8,988 nt of DNA, from assembly GCA_031259745.1 (NCBI GenBank), contig JAIRLB010000089.1:1-8988 (forward strand), given 5' to 3'. The notes under the pieces are model-generated. The model was given only the letters and a program-made list of their open reading frames with translations, searched no databases and was not told the DNA's origin. This document shows, in pieces, positions 7,820 through 8,988 of the stretch. Each line of letters begins with the position of its first letter. The first letter of the stretch is position 1. This stretch comes from Rickettsiales bacterium (lineage in GTDB: Bacteria; Pseudomonadota; Alphaproteobacteria; Rs-D84). The position numbers were made by a program, and so were the translations under genes.

Positions 7820-8260
7820 CTGGCCAAGGCCGGCGGGGGTAAACCGCCCGACATTATTAAACAATTCCTGCAATGCGTTCAGCTCTATCGCGGCCGGAAT
7901 TTGCGTTTCGCCCGGCGCGGGTTCGACAGTCGGCAAATCCGCATCGTGCAAAATCTTGGTGTTGGTAATTTTTCCCTTGCCGTCCGTCCATGCCAGCAGA
8001 ACGGTCTTGTTGTCATAAGTCACCGGAAGCGGCCCGTGATAATTTTCATCCGCGCCATAGTAAACCCAAACCTCGGCCCCATAGATAGTCTTGACCTGGG
8101 GGCTGCCCAATTTGCCTTCCAGCGCGGCAGTGGTTTTTATCGACGCGATTTGCGTTTCAAAATCACTTGGAAAAACATATCCGCGCCGCTTGGTCTGGAA
8201 AGCGCAGGCAACCAAAAAGAGCAAAGAGCAAAGAGCAAAGAGCAAATTTAGCTTTTTCAT
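7817..8260 (-). CDS. bamE: BamE/SmpA/OmlA-family outer-membrane lipoprotein
   Basis: BamE is a lipoprotein of the Bam complex, which inserts beta-barrel proteins into the outer membrane. The 147-residue precursor has a signal peptide ending in the lipobox LVAC, with Cys19 as the lipidated residue. Ala at +2 favours outer-membrane sorting. The SmpA/OmlA domain (about 26-105) contains RGYVFPSDFETQI, LEGKLGSPQ (the conserved LGSP turn), EVWVYYG and LLAWTDGKGKI. The tail ELNALQELFNNVGRF matches the extension typical of alphaproteobacterial BamE. The frame is open further upstream, adding 35 residues, but the signal peptide sets the start at 8260. The signal-peptide codons contain four perfect heptamers. 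PFOR ends 52 bases upstream on the same strand. A strong promoter sits in that gap with its start point on the ATG, and AAAGGA is 14 bases away, too far for a normal site. Confidence 0.85.
   Translation of the reverse strand: MKKLNLLFALCSLLFLVACAFQTKRRGYVFPSDFETQIASIKTTAALEGKLGSPQVKTIYGAEVWVYYGADENYHGPLPVTYDNKTVLLAWTDGKGKITNTKILHDADLPTVEPAPGETQIPAAIELNALQELFNNVGRFTPAGLGQ
8219..8246 (-). repeat. Four perfect tandem TTTGCTC heptamers inside the bamE signal sequence
   Basis: Read on the minus strand, TTTGCTC occurs four times head to tail (28 bases). It encodes Leu, Phe, Ala, Cys and Ser of the hydrophobic core (LLFALCSLLF). Because seven is not a multiple of three, the unit encodes the same hydrophobic residues in any frame, while gain or loss of one unit shifts the frame downstream. 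Confidence 0.9.
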
Positions 8261-8266
8261 AGTTTG

Positions 8267-8295
8267 ACTATAATTCCTTTTGCGATTTGGTTCAA
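8267..8295 (-). promoter_or_regulatory. bamE promoter, probably giving a leaderless mRNA
   Basis: Minus-strand TTGAAC (8295-8290), exactly 17 bases, TATAGT (8272-8267): four of six and five of six matches with ideal spacing. Six bases separate the -10 from the ATG, so the usual start point coincides with the A of the ATG at 8260. Confidence 0.6.
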
Positions 8296-8312
8296 TGATA
8301 ATTTTCGCATGC

Positions 8313-8988
8313 TTATCCTTCGCCCTCGGCTTTCTTGCGGATATTCTGCACCGCAAATCCGGCAATGTGCCTTTTCAATTCGCGCCGGTATTCGTTGTTA
8401 TCCTTGGCGGCTTCCACCAGCTTGTCAAAGTTCGAATTAACGCTGCGCGCGGCACCGAATCGACTTTCCGTTTTCAAGAAATCATTCAAGTCCGTCGGAT
8501 TGTCATGATTGGAATCCATAATCAGAGGATTCTGACCCGCGGCTATCAACGCCGGATTAAACCGGTACAGCGGCCATGATCCGGTCTGTACCATCTGCAT
8601 CTGGTGTTCCGTGCCGTTTTGCAATGCGAATCCGTGGGCGATGCACGGCGAATACGCCAGAATGATGGACGGGCCGCCAAAGGCCTCGGCCTCGCGGAAT
8701 GCGCGTATGGCCTGGGCTTGGTTTGCGCCCATCGCTATTTGCGCGACATACGCGCCGCTCATCATGGCAATCAGGCCCAAATCTTTTTTGGCGCGTTCCT
8801 TGCCGCCAATCGCGAATTTCATGGATGCGCCGAACGGCGTGGACTTGGACTGCTGGCCGCCGGTGTTCGAATATCCCTCGGTATCCAGAACCAGGATATT
8901 TACGTTTTCGCCGCTGTGCAGCACATGATCCAGGCCGCCATATCCGATATCATACGCCCAGCCGTCGCCGCCGATAATCCAGACGGAT
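8313..8988 (-). CDS. nifJ: Pyruvate:ferredoxin/flavodoxin oxidoreductase, C-terminal part (N-terminus off the window)
   Basis: PFOR splits pyruvate to acetyl-CoA and CO2 and passes electrons to ferredoxin or flavodoxin; it is an oxygen-sensitive enzyme of anaerobic metabolism. The visible 224 residues are the end of the single-chain enzyme (usually about 1,170 residues). The segment includes the thiamine-diphosphate/Mg site GDGWAYDIGYGGLDHVL, then NILVLDTEGYSNTGGQ, a KKDLGLIAM stretch and AYSPCIAHG, followed by the WPLYRFNP and DSNHDNP region. It ends KKAEGEG. The frame is open to the right edge, so the gene continues beyond 8988; the GTG at 8924 is an internal codon, not a start. The position suggests that read-through could feed the BamE-like gene, but a separate promoter lies in the 52-base gap. 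Confidence 0.95.
   Translation of the reverse strand, partial: SVWIIGGDGWAYDIGYGGLDHVLHSGENVNILVLDTEGYSNTGGQQSKSTPFGASMKFAIGGKERAKKDLGLIAMMSGAYVAQIAMGANQAQAIRAFREAEAFGGPSIILAYSPCIAHGFALQNGTEHQMQMVQTGSWPLYRFNPALIAAGQNPLIMDSNHDNPTDLNDFLKTESRFGAARSVNSNFDKLVEAAKDNNEYRRELKRHIAGFAVQNIRKKAEGEG

Noticed and set aside
8219..8246. CRISPR-like reading of the repeated GAGCAAA units
   Set aside because: Units are contiguous with no spacers and lie within coding sequence; this is a simple tandem repeat.
8261..8365. Upstream extension of the BamE-like frame by 35 residues
   Set aside because: The extension is very basic, overlaps the PFOR 3' end, and would bury the lipoprotein signal peptide.

Overview
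The window looks like a chromosomal segment of an alphaproteobacterium that can live without oxygen. Evidence for the lineage is the wording of several proteins. The enolase has the alphaproteobacterial forms 'AEDDWDGWK' and '[15 protein letters not shown]'. The BamE-like lipoprotein ends in the 'ELNALQELFNNVGRF' type tail seen in alphaproteobacterial BamE. A CarD regulator is also present. The C-terminal part of a pyruvate:ferredoxin/flavodoxin oxidoreductase at the right edge points to anaerobic pyruvate metabolism. A host-associated or gut-type alphaproteobacterium fits, but that is inference.

Layout. Positions 1-3805 are one continuous minus-strand reading frame (1268 codons visible, C-terminus beyond the left edge). 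It encodes a secreted, repetitive, Gly/Asn/Thr-rich beta-helix protein of the autotransporter/adhesin type. It is divergent from enolase (3900-5177, +), and the two share a short AT-rich control region. Downstream on + are a small two-helix membrane protein (5248-5454) and the single-strand DNA-binding protein (5647-6102). On the minus strand, read from the right edge, come the PFOR C-terminus (8988-8313), a BamE-like outer-membrane lipoprotein (8260-7817), a secreted ten-cysteine protein of unknown function (7638-7078) and CarD (6832-6272). CarD converges on ssb across a strongly folded spacer.

Non-coding structure. Two copies of a 104-bp repeat lie in inverted orientation at 5476-5579 and 6919-7022, about 80% identical without gaps by eye. 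They have 10-bp terminal inverted repeats (TTTCTGATTT/AAATCAGAAA) and a central hairpin, and they bracket the ssb-carD pair like a MITE family. A further TTTCTGATTT palindrome touches the carD promoter, and a TTCCCGC-GAAG-GCGGGAA hairpin lies next to the second copy. The bamE signal-peptide codons contain four perfect 7-bp units (TTTGCTC), and the best bamE promoter places the transcription start on the ATG itself.

How the genes relate. Most of the genes are housekeeping: glycolysis/pyruvate use (eno, PFOR), DNA maintenance (ssb), rRNA-type transcription control (carD) and outer-membrane assembly (bamE). The envelope proteins (giant surface protein, BamE-like lipoprotein, Cys-rich secreted protein) are the lineage-specific part. 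I saw no CRISPR array, tRNA, rRNA, transposase or multi-gene defence cluster.
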